Assembly: GCA_003116995.1 (NCBI GenBank)
Contig: BDSL01000057.1
Span: 558,001-622,000, forward strand
DNA: 64,000 nt
Reading direction: 5' to 3'
Source of the DNA: Yamagishiella unicocca
Lineage: Eukaryota > Chlorophyta > Chlorophyceae > Chlamydomonadales > Volvocaceae
Below the pieces are notes generated by a model. It worked only from the letters and a program-made list of their open reading frames with translations, did not search any database and was not told where the DNA came from. Both the position numbers and the translations under genes were made by a program. Of the stretch, positions 13,299 through 24,300 are shown piece by piece (the first letter of the stretch is position 1; each line of letters opens with the position of its first letter).

Positions 13299-15744
13299 TC
13301 ATACCTCCGTCACGTCGACCTGCAAAGGAGGGCAAGCGTCCGATGAGCCGGGGCCGTTAGTAAGCCGCCTGGTGGCTTGCGCGCGTGCGGGCAGGGCGCT
13401 ACGGTAGCCCGAGACCAACCACGCCGGCTGCAATACTGTTCCCGCACAACTTGTAAAGCAAGTGGTGGGGACGGGATGTGCATCCATCAGTAAATGGATG
13501 GCACTCTCCCGAGCCCCCGCCCCCGCCCCCGCCCCCGCCCCCGCCCCCGCCCCCGCCCCCCCCCCGCCCCCCCCCCGCCCCCGCCCCCGCCCCCGCACCT
13601 CGTAGGTCAGCACAAACTGCGACTTGAGCTCCTGCATGCGCGCCCGGTACTCCTCCAGCAGCGCCGCCGCCTCGCCCATCCAGCCCTCCCGCGACGCCGC
13701 CAGACCCTTGAGGTGCTCGGCGCGAATGGCCGCCAGCCCATCGCGGTGCCGCGCCTCCGCCTCCTCGTACTGCCGCCTCAGCTCCGGAATGCCGCGCGAG
13801 TCGTAGTGCCCGCCCGCCGCCGCCAGCGCCGCCTCGTGCGCCGCAAGGCCCGCCGAGTAGGCCGCCGACATGTGCTGCCGCATGGCACCGTGACGCGGCA
13901 CCAGCGCGCGCAGTGTGCCCTCCGTGGCCTCCAGCGCCGCGACGTGCTCATTCCGCAGGTTTGCGGCGGAGCGGGTGTAGGCGGCCTGCGCCTCAGCCAG
14001 GCCCACCTCGCCGGACGGTAGCACGCGCTCCAGGAAGGAAGCCAGCAGGCCGGAGAGCTTCGACGACGCGCTGCTTTGCAGCAGCTCCAACTGCCGCCCC
14101 AGGCGCTCGGCCTCCGTGAGGAGGTCCACGTGCGCGGCGCCCAGCGCGGAGCGCTGCTGCGCGTGCCACGCCTCAGCCTCCTCCACGCAAGACGCCAGGT
14201 GGGTCAGCGAGGAGGACTGGTGCTGCGCCAGCGCGCCCATGCAGGCGGCGAAGGTCTGAGACCAGGAGTTGACCTCGCCGGCGCGGGCGGAGAGGCCCTG
14301 GTCGTGCAGGGAGCGCGTACGGCTCATGTACTTGTCGTGCATGGACTCGAGGCGGTGGAAGTCGGAGCCGCGGGCATTGGGGTCGGCGGGCGTGTTTACC
14401 CGACCCACTGGGGAGCCGGGGGATGAGATGGAGAGCGTGGAGATGCCCGGGGGGGTGGCTGGCGGCCGGGTGCTGTAGTAAGACATGGCTGTTACTGCGC
14501 CGTTGTCGAGCGTCTTCAGGTAGGCGTTGGGATTGACCTGACCCAGCGTGTGGCTCTGGGCCTGCTCGTTGGCGGCCGCGGCGGCGGCGGCGGCGGCGGC
14601 CGCGGCGGAGCGGCCGGGTAGCGGGAGGGGTGAGGAGTGGACGAAGGAGGGGACCTGGGGGGAGAGCGGCGGAAGGGATGCGGGCTGGATGCTCGAGGGC
14701 TGTGGGATCTCCACCTTCGCGCCGGCGAACCGGCGCTGCTGCAGCTCCATGTGTCGCCTGCTGGCCTCCTTGACCATGAGGGAGTAGTCTTGTCGGAGCT
14801 GTGTAGGAGCGGAGGGGGCAGGCAGCGCATATGGGGGTCAGCTGATGATGGCAGGTGCGGGAGTCGGGAAGGAGCTTCGTGCTGGACGGATATTAGGCAG
14901 GGCCAGGTCAAAGAGCAAGTTCCAAGCAACAAAGCGGCATCGTACTGTGCAGGCGCGGCTTGGGTGTTTACCTGCGCGATTCGCGCGATGTGGCGCGACA
15001 CCGTCTCCTCGAGAGCATTTTGGTATTCCTCGACCTGAAGGTTGAATTACGCCGCATTCGAGGGTTAGCAGTCGTGCTAGAAGGGTTCGAGGGGCGGGCG
15101 TCAAGTGGCATGTGGTCATGCGGACAGGTGGGGCATGACCGATGCCACCGAAGGCGCCTAAAGCAGCGACATCGCTATGCGAAGCGGTCAGCGCTCCAGC
15201 CCCAACAGATTCGGCGATGGAGCTTGCCCTTGACTGCACACGCACACCGACCATAACAGGCTTCGAAGCGACAGCGCACGCAAGCCAATGACGGTCGCGA
15301 TTATTAAAGCGTAACGTTCCTTATACGCACCTCAAGCTGGTGTTGCTCCTGCAGAACCGGTAGCTCGGCGAGTGATTTGTCGTGGGCGGCGTGATAGTCG
15401 ATGCTAAACTGCTCAGTTTGGCCAATAAAGTGATTACGGTTCTTCCTCAAAGTACTGCGCGGACATGAGAAAGATGATTGTCAAGACTAGCGCCTTCGAA
15501 GATGCCAGGGATGCGCCCACACTTGCTTTTCATGTGATATTTGGAATTGGGAGAGCCCGACCAGAGATGATGATGAATGTGCTGTGGATGGCGGGCCGGA
15601 CAAGACTCCAGTCCCCAGACCCGAGCGCTTTGGACCCGGGCCCGATGGTTCTCCACGCAAAGTGCTGTTCGGGGAGGCGGGAAGACTCAACACGTTCCGC
15701 TCTCCAAACATTGATGAAGCTGGCCGGTTTAATATGGGAAGCAT
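13299..15744 (-). CDS. Coiled-coil protein of unknown function, 541 residues
   Basis: Exons in coding order on the minus strand: 15744-15527, 15454-15331, 15034-14972, 14798-13599, 13319-13299. The start is the ATG at 15744. The N-terminal 70 residues look disordered (MFGERNVLSLPASPNSTL region). Then comes a charged helical stretch (GQTEQFSIDYHAAHDKSL, EEYQNALEETVSRHIARI, LRQDYSLMVKEASRRH). A Pro/Ala linker follows, and then about 250 residues of Ala/Glu/Leu/Arg-rich heptad-like coiled coil ending near KSQFVLTYE. The first intron has a GC donor (GCAAGT, phase 2) and is only 72 bases. The last exon as called adds only VDVTEV and a TGA. It could instead splice on at a GTATGA donor, so the C-terminus is the weakest part. 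I do not recognise the family; cytoskeletal or flagellar scaffolds have this look, but that is a guess. It lies tail-to-tail with the 5' cyclase. Confidence 0.7.
13320..13598 (-). other. Stop-free 279-base intron with CCCCCG-type repeat
   Basis: On the minus strand this segment starts GTGCGG and ends in a strong pyrimidine-rich acceptor (CCCTCCTTTGCAG). Its length is a multiple of three and it has no stop in the coding frame. Retention would insert 93 residues starting with an Arg-Gly run encoded by the C-rich repeat (13514-13596). Splicing is the default call; retention as an isoform is possible. Confidence 0.6.
13514..13596. repeat. C-rich hexanucleotide tract (CCCCCG)n
   Basis: Imperfect CCCCCG repeats lie within the last intron of the coiled-coil gene. 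The minus strand is G-rich, with runs of five G that could form G-quadruplexes in the pre-mRNA. Confidence 0.9.
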
Positions 15745-18323
15745 TTTGCTCGGGTTGTCGCCGGCGTGGGGCACACTTCTATTGTGGCGTCAGAAAATGG
15801 CACCGTGCGCTTGAGGGTCAAGTAGAAGACTATGTGCGTATACAAGTTACTACCTAAATGCGTAAGGCTGTCCGATGGAAGCTAAGTTTCCTACGCTTAA
15901 ACTGCCAGTCTAAGGCTCCCCGTTGTCGGGCAGTACGAGGGGGCCGTTGATTGAAGGGCTAACGCCCTATATATCACCGTAAAGTTCCAGGCTGTTATAC
16001 AGCTCCCTTTAATTATTGGTTCGTGCACTTCAAAAGTCGCAATAAGTTTGTGCCGAGTGCCCTCCATCCACAGCTGCCCTTCAGAGAGTGCCTTCCTTCG
16101 CTTCCCCCAAGATATAATGCCAATTGGACATCGCAAGCATTCATACAGTAGTAGTAAAACTCAATCATTTGGAGAGCGATGGGCCCGGTCCAACATTTTC
16201 ATACCAACCGGGCCAGCTCGTGACTCCTTTTGGCCCCGATGTTGCATACCCAAGCCTAAAAGCTCATGCCGTCTCACTCTGACGAAAACGGCGATGCTAG
16301 TGAAGTAGTTGTTGCTGCAACTATGCTGCGCGTGGCATGCGATTGCCTCACCACAGGCTCCCCCAGCGCCTCCAGGTGGGCAGTTGGCCAGTGTTAGCCC
16401 TTTCGGCGTACGTGCATTTGGGCCTATGGTATACTACTTTGCCATTGCAATCGGTAACCAACTATCGCCACGTGGACGGCTTTCGAGGAAGACCCGTGGA
16501 TGCGAGAAAAACCGTTTAGATAAGATGGGACAGTGTATATATCCCACGTGGACGGGCGGGATACTGTAACCCCTGCAGTCCTCCTCGGCGATGCCTGCCA
16601 GCACCGCATTCACGTCCTAGGCCGGGCTCATGCAACCCGCAGCCCCCAGCCCGACCTTCCTCCGCCTACGTGATATTAACGTGAGACGTGACGGATGGGG
16701 TCCCAGGCGCGGCCCTGGGCTCGACACCATACCACCATCAACAGCGCTGCAGGCGACAGGGCGGGGCGCCCTTTTCATGCATTGCACACCGAGGACTGCG
16801 TGCAAGGCTTGTATGTAAAACACTGTACACCAGCGCCTCTGGAGGCCCTACAATAGAGTACCGGGAACTGATAGGGACCCACAACCTGCCGATAGCCATA
16901 TACCTCAACCCGGTTCACGTCGGTTCCTTTCTGCTGGCCTCCAGCTGTTCCATCGCCGCCGTGGCCGCTTTGTGCGCACAATTATATGTACAAAGGCCGC
17001 AGCGCGACTCCGCAACATCTCGGTAGCACTTTCAACATCAGGTTGTGGTGGGCCAGTCATAACACGATACCCTCGGGGGTTCCAGCTCGTGCGCGCGGAG
17101 GGACTGCGGGCACGTCAGCAGGCGCGCTCCGAAACCTCAGCGGGGCGAGATGGAAGCTCGCGGCAAAGGCAACGCCCCTGGGCCCCCCAGCGCAGTAAGC
17201 CTCCAGAAGCCACGGTAGCCCCTATTGACCGGAACCTCGGCCCCTGGGCCCTCTGCACGGCCTCACGCAAAGCCACGCAGAAATACTGTCTTCTATGCTG
17301 CCTCGTCGGCTTCATGCGCCTCTATTTCACCCGGACAAGACCCGAGGGAAGACTTCCATACGGTATACGGCACCTGCAGCAACTATCTTGTGTCTCCGTC
17401 GCTAGGGGCCACAAGGGCAGACCTTCTCGAGGCTCGAGTCGCTGCAGATCACCACCGGGCCGTGTAAAGCCCTGCCCGTGTCCATGTCCGTGGGGCTCGT
17501 GGACCAAGGCGCTCCCCGGGTCTCTCCCTCGACACCACCAATCGCACCGCCACGCGGTAATTCTTCTTCGTAGGGAGCGCAACAGGGCAAACAGCCCCAG
17601 CGAGAGCAAGCTTCTGCTCCAGAGACTATCGGCAGAGACGGAGGAGAAGCGCCGCGCGCGTATCAGAAACCACACAGCACCCGCCCTCCCGGATCCTGAC
17701 CCGGATCCTTTAACACGTCGTAGCACACAATCACGCGAATGTGGTGCTCCTCAACCAGCTACCGACCACTGAGCCACACTAAAGACACCCCTAAGCTACA
17801 CGACAGACTTTCTTTCCCTTCGCGACGGTGGAAACGATGGTTGGACGGGTGGCGTCCTGTCGCACCACCGCAACGCACGACACTGCTTGGAGCCCCAGAG
17901 CCCTAGAGGCTGACACCTCAGCGTCCCAATCAGCCCCGAACACCGCATACACTGGATGGATGGATGGATGCTTGTCGCTTACGAGACGTACCAGGGGTTT
18001 GCAGGGCGGCGTACGCAGGGCACGTACGTTAAACATGACGTCCTCGGACGACTTACGTGCACAACCGCGCTACCTACATACGGGGGTGAGCGCCCACCGC
18101 GGAGGTGGCGGGTCCACAGCCGTGCCAGCCTCGCGCCGCCTAACCGGGGGGCCGACCAGGGCGCGCGCGACCCGCCCGCATGGGAGCTGGCTCGCTCGCC
18201 TCCGTGTCCAGCTTCCGCACTCGCCTCTGCAGCACCCCGCCGCCTCTCCTCTCCTCCAGCCGCAGCACCCCGCCGCCTCTCCTCTGCTCCGGCTGAGGCC
18301 CTCCAGCTGCGCCCTCCCCGCGC
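15745..18323. other. Intergenic region between the coiled-coil gene and AMP deaminase
   Basis: It should contain the promoter and 5'UTR of the coiled-coil gene (start at 15744, minus) and the 3'UTR of AMP deaminase (stop at 18324, minus). A 38-base segment at 16482-16519 is a near-perfect inverse copy of 1570-1608. Near 18220-18300 there is a duplicated CTCC-rich unit. No open frame here has recognisable protein features. Confidence 0.55.
16482..16519. repeat. Short dispersed repeat, inverted copy of 1570-1608
   Basis: It begins TTCGAGGAAGACCCGTGGAT and ends ACCGTTTAG. The reverse complement of 1570-1608, in the first visible cyclase intron, matches with about three differences over 39 bases. 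This is too long to be chance and suggests a small dispersed element. Confidence 0.75.
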
Positions 18324-21300
18324 TCACTGCTCGGGTCGCATGGCCGCCTTGCGAGTCTGGTGCGCCACCGCGCCGTGCAGCACCAGCCGCATCTCGTCGC
18401 AGTAGGTCTCGTTCCTGGAGGCGGCACCGGCGGCAGCAGCAGCAGCCCCGTCACCATAAAACCATCCCTACCAGCTACGAACCAGCCCGCGGTACGAACC
18501 AGCTTCATCGCACCTCTCCGCTCCGCCCCCACTCCTCCTTGCTCCTCCTCCCAATCAATCCCACCGGTCCCCTCCTCCCAATCAATCCCACCGGTCACCT
18601 CCTCCCCGGCTTAGCCCGAGCAATTATTGTCCCAGGGACTTCCTCTCCACCCCCGGTTCCTCCCCCCTCCCCACCTGAACCGCAACCGCAGGTTGGGAAC
18701 GTTCGTCTTGTGGATGTCGTTGCCCTCCGGCCCCGGCCGCCAGTACTCGGCGCCCACCCAATGCTTCTTGCAGGCGTGCGGGAAGCCGGAGTGCAGCACC
18801 CCGTTGCGGGCGATCTCGCACAGGTCAGCGCTGCTCATCTTGAACACCTGGGGGCGGGAACACGCACGGCGGCGACGACGGTTGGGACGAGCCGTCGTAA
18901 TGTGCTACGGCCGGCTGGCTCGCAGGCGGGCGGGAGGGGCGGGGCCGTCGGCGGCGGCCGACTAGAGTTGCCCGCTCCAAAACGAGCCCCAATGAGCTCC
19001 TCGTCGTGCGTGCATTGAGCCGCCCAGCTTGTAGTACTTATTCAGAGCCACACGCGCAGCAGTTGCAGTAGCATCAGCGTCGGCGGTGGCCGCGCCTATC
19101 GTCGTTCGGCCCCCTCGCCTTCCCCACCTGCGCCGCCACGCTGTACTCCTCCACCAGCGGCTCCTTCGTGAGGTGGATCATGACCGGGTCGTCCGTGGAC
19201 AGCGACACGGACAGCCCGCGCGCGAAGAAGACGGGGAAGGGGTTGCGGTGGTAGTCCAGGAAGAGCGAGTTGTTGGACAGCGGGCTCATGCATAGCCCGA
19301 TCTGCGCCAGGTAGTAGCTGCGGAGCGACAGGGGGGGGGGGGAAGCGAAGAAGCCCGTGGAAAGGACATAGAAGAAAACCGGGGGCCGGGGAAGTTTGCA
19401 AGGAAAATGCGTGAACGAAGGAAAAGATCGTTTGGGCCAAAAAGGGGGAAGGGGTTGCGCGTGAATGCGGCGGCGGCGATGGTGGCGGCGGCCGAGCATA
19501 TGCGTCGCTGACGACCTGCTCTGACGTCCTTTTACGGGTGAACATCCCCGAGGTCGAAGCTTCTAATCCACGAGCTCAGGAACCATCTCGCCATATGGTT
19601 GCTCACCACCGGGGAATGCGGAACGAACCTGCCAAGTCCGCCCCCCCCCAAGTGCCGCACTACTCACAGGTACTGCACGCAGGGGTTCTTGCGCAGGTTG
19701 ATGCCGTGCGCGATGTTCTCGCACAGCATGAAGGAGGCCACCAAGTGGTCGATGTCGCCCGCCTCGCCGGCGTGGGGGCGGAAGGAGAAGGTGTTGAGGC
19801 CGCGAGCCTCTCGGAACTTGTTCAGCGCGTACCTGCACGACAGCACAGAAGACATACGGCCGTGGGCGCCGGGAGGGGAGGAAGAGGCATGAGGGTTTGC
19901 TGCTGATTTGTTTAAGGGTGCGAAGGAGCATGTACTCACGGGGCAGCAACCAAGCTGCGAGAGGGTTTGGACACGGAGTTTGAGCTGGATCAGGCGGAGG
20001 AATCCCGAATTCTCTGCACCTTCTCTCCTGCCCTCCCAGTGTCCCAAGCCCCTCCCTCGTTGCCCTCCCAGTGTCCCGAGCCCCTCCCTCGTTGCCCTCC
20101 CAGTGTCTCAAATCCCCTCCCTCTTGCATCCCTGTGCCTCAAGTCCCCGGCTCACAGGTTCGCGTAGATGTAGTAGGCGTAGTAGGCGTAGGCGCAGTTG
20201 TGCTTGGTGTTCCAGCGCCCCGGCGGCTCCGTGTGCTTCGTGGGGCGGCGCTCGGGCTTGGACTCGTCATCCACCATGTCGAAACCAACCACCTGCGGTT
20301 GGACGGTCGGGTGGTTGGGTGGTTGAGGGCCAATCGGTTGCTGGCGTTAAATGTCCTCGCACCGCGAGGCGGTGGCGCTGCTCGTGGCGGGAGGCGGGGG
20401 CGGCGCAAAGGTACACTTTACCCAGAGCGGAGGTGAGGTCGCGTGTGTGGTGTCGTACTCACGTGGCTGAGCAGCACGTGCAGCTGCGGGTGCGTGGAGG
20501 GGTCGGCGGTGACCTCGAACAGCGGCTCGAAGATGTTGTCCAGCATCTGCTGGAAGTTCTCGATGACGCCCGTCTCCTTGTACACGTTGTACAGGCGGGG
20601 GATCTGCGCGGAACAAGGTAGGGATGGGTCACGGCAGTTGGACCCACGGCGGTTGGACCCACAGCATACCCACAGCATACCGGCTGCCACACACACTTAA
20701 CGCGCGCCCTTCCCCTCCCCTCCCCACCACCTGCCGGCACCGTCCCCACCACCTGCCGGCACCGTCCCCACCACCTGCCGGCTCCCTTCCCACCACCTGC
20801 CGGCCCCCTCCCCACCACCTGCCGGCTCCCTTCCCACCACCTGCCGGCCCCCTCCCCACCAGCCCCTTCCTTCCCGCACCTGGATGAGCCACACGTTGTT
20901 GTCCGATTGCAGCTGGAAGCCCACCACCCAGGCCGCCAGGATGTCCCACTCCATCGCCTTGCGGCCGTAGATGGAGATGCGCATCTCCGCGTGCTGGTAC
21001 TTGGACGACTCCAGGTCGGAGAAGACCTCCTTGGTCAGCTCCGCCAGGAAGCGGCCGTGGATCAGGTTGTCCTAGGGCAGAAGGGGGGGATCGGTAGGGA
21101 GGAAACCCGTAAACCGAGGAAGACACAAACAAGATAAGGTACACAAACTAGGTAGGGGACGGGAGGAGATACGGGGTGTAGTTGGTTCGTACTGGCCAGC
21201 ACCTCCCCTTGAGGACTGCCGTGATGCCGTGGTGCCGTACCTGCTTGATGAAGATCTCTCGCAGCCGCGACTGGCCGCACGGGTTGTACTTGAGGTTGAA

Positions 21301-24300
21301 CTTGTCGAAGCGGTGGAAGGTGTTCTTGTCGGCGTGCATGTCCAGGGTGTCAACGTTGAGGTCGTAGCCTGGGGAGCAGGAGAGTCCAGGGAGGAGAGTC
21401 CAGGGAGGAGAGTCCAGGGAGGAGAGCGGGGTTATTATATCCGGAAGGGAGGAAGAGCATGAAGGGGGCGGGGCAACGAGTGCGGCTACACCGCTGCTGC
21501 TTGCTGCTGCGGTACGGATGCACGACATGCCGGTAACCGCAAACACATGACGTCAGCAACGCGCCTCGACCCGCCCCTACCCGCCGTGATAGTTACGCGC
21601 ACCGTCATCTGCCCCATTCGCGGCCCGACAGGCCCCGGCCCGAGTACCGCAGTAATGACGCACATCGCACCACTTGTTTGCGGCGCATACCCACCCGCTC
21701 ACCCACCTGTGAGCTTGAGGCTCTCGAACACCTCCTTGAGGGTCAGGTACTTGCCGTCACGGAAGATGACCACCTCATCCGGCTCCTGGGAGGGGGGGAG
21801 AGGAAGGCAAGGACCGTGTAACAGGAGGGCAAGAACCGTGTAACAGGAGGGCAAGGACCGTGTAAGAGGAGGGCAAGGACCGTGTAAGAGGACATGTAGT
21901 GCTGAGGGCAGTAAGCGCGTGCTCGACTGCCATTGCCCAGCACCAAGCCACAGACGCGACCTCTTCCCTCTCCATTCCCTCCGCCTGGGGCGCCGCACGT
22001 GCCTTGCGCAGCTTGGACTTGATGAAGCGCAGCAGGTGCTTCTGGTGCATGCAGGCGCTGTGGTGGATGTGGGTGTCGACCTGTGCGTATGGGGCGTTCG
22101 GGCGGGAGGGGAGTATGGGAAGGGGGGCGTGGGCCGTAAGCCGGGGTCCTTAGGAGAGGGCGGGCAGTGGCAGTCGTCGTGGGCAGGAGGGCTGGGACCC
22201 AAAACGTATGGGGGCAGCAGCAGGTCGGGAAGCAGGAGCCAACTCCAACCAGCTTCGAATTACGAGGCCACAGCGCCCCTCTACCCTTGATCTGTTCCAA
22301 ACGGTTTTCCTTGCCCCCCCCCCCCGGTTTTTATACACCCCCGGTCACCATGCGCCAACTACCCTGTCCCGTCGCGCAAACGGTTTTTACCACCCCCCGG
22401 TCACCTTGCGGACGTTGTAGAAGTCGCGGTGCGGCGCCGCCTTCTGCGCGCGGAACTCCTTGTCGTTGTTGAGCATCACGTGCAGGTTGAACTTCTGCTC
22501 CAGCAGGATCAGCCGGTGGTGGCAGAAGGACTTGACGGGACCCTACCGTCGTGGTGCGGTTTGCGGTTGGCGGTTGGCGGGGGGTTAGGGCTTAATAATT
22601 CTGTGACTACCAAGCGGGGGCGGGGAGGATGGGTGCGGTGTTCTGATGTAAGCGGTGGTGATAATGATAATGATGATGCTAGTCAGCGACCGCTGGCCGG
22701 CCGGCTCTTAAGGGATGGTAGGAGAAGGCTCTGTTTAGGAGCCTTCAGTTTCAGGGACGACTGGTCCCTTGAACAAAAGGCAACCGAATCGGCCGCAAGG
22801 CGACTGCCAGCAGCATCTTCGCTGAGTCCCTGTGGCGATTACCCACCACCGTGACAGCCACCCATCCGCCCCCAAACGCTCAGCCGCCCCAAAACGCTCA
22901 GCCGCCCCAAAACGCTCAGCCGACCGGCTCCCATTCCAGCCAAGCCTCTGTCTCCTACATCGTTCCCACTGATTTCCTCTTATGCTGCCCTGCCCCGCCA
23001 CTGTGCGCTGCTTACCGACGAGGAGTACCTCAGAATGCGGTGCATGTCGGTGTAGAACTCGGAGGCAGTGCCGGGCACCTGCGCGGGGGGGGGGGCGTAT
23101 AAAATATATTCCGCGAAAGGGGGGGCAGTGCGGGGGCATATGCGGGATGAGCACGCTTCGCGGGGCTAGTCGTGGTGCACCGGTATCGCCACACATGTTT
23201 ACGTAAGCACCAATCTGCTGACAGCAGGCGCAACACTCGTAGCAGGCGCGACAGCAGCTCTGCACACAACATGACCACCTCTGTTATGTGCCTCGCTGTG
23301 CTGTGCTGTGCGGGGCCGTGCTGCACCTCACCGGGAACAGGTTGTCGTTCTGCGCCTTGTCCTCCGGGCCGAACACCGCCATGACGCCGTCCACCATTCG
23401 GAAAGTGTGACCCGAGGCGGGGAGCGGCACGTACTGGAAGGGTTTCGGGTTTATACCGGAGGGTACGGCAGCCTCGGGCTCGTGGCGGCGGGCCTCCGGG
23501 GACACTAACCCGGGGAGATGGGAGGGGAGGCGACGGCAAGGGAGAGAGGGAGGGGAGGGGAGGGGACGAAGGGAAGGAGAAGCCATGGAGTCAAGGCGCA
23601 TATGCACAGGTGTTGGCGAAATTGAGCTGAAGGCGGACGAGGTGTTCGATCCCGGCCGGAAGGCACCACGCCTACACGGCCGCCTCATCTCACCCGCCGT
23701 GCCATTCCGTCCCATCACCGACCTCGCCCGCTGTCTCCTTGCCGCCTTAGCCTCCTCTTCTGCTGCTCCCAAGCGCCACGGCCCGAGAGCCCCCCTCGAC
23801 CTCCCTCTAAAGCCACATACTCTCCCACTACTCGGGTCGTATACCCACTCATGCGGCCGGGCCTAACGCCAACTCCCAATCCCTTTATGTCCGCCACTGC
23901 GGCGACTGCCCTTTCCCCACTCACGCGCCGGCCTGAACAGCCAGTGCTTCCTCAGCTCCAGGCTCTCAACCAGCAGCGCGCACACTTCCTCGACCTCGTC
24001 CGTCATGGCGGTCTCCGGGGTGATGACCCGGCTGTAGTCGTCCAGGCCCAGGGCGCCGGAGTTGCCCAGCTGCTCGCCGCCCTGCGGAAACGGGTGCGAC
24101 GGGATGGTTGGTGGGTCGGAGGGCAGAGAGTACACGGGCGAGGGTAAACGGTGGGGCGGGGTTAGAGGAAAGTGAGGGCGGCGGACAGAGAGTGTGGGGT
24201 CGAGCGGGGCTTTGCTGGCAGGTTAAAGTACCGCGAGGGTCGTCGTGATGGCGGAGAAGAGACCAGGGGCTGGGGGGGGCCCATACGCCCCGCCACATCT

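Noticed and set aside
15927..17772. Several 60-266 codon frames between the coiled-coil gene and AMP deaminase
   Set aside because: Composition-driven open frames with no domains, and no pair of them joins by plausible splicing.
20727..21895. CRISPR-like arrays
   Set aside because: Direct repeats with no unique spacers; they are minisatellites in introns of a nuclear gene.
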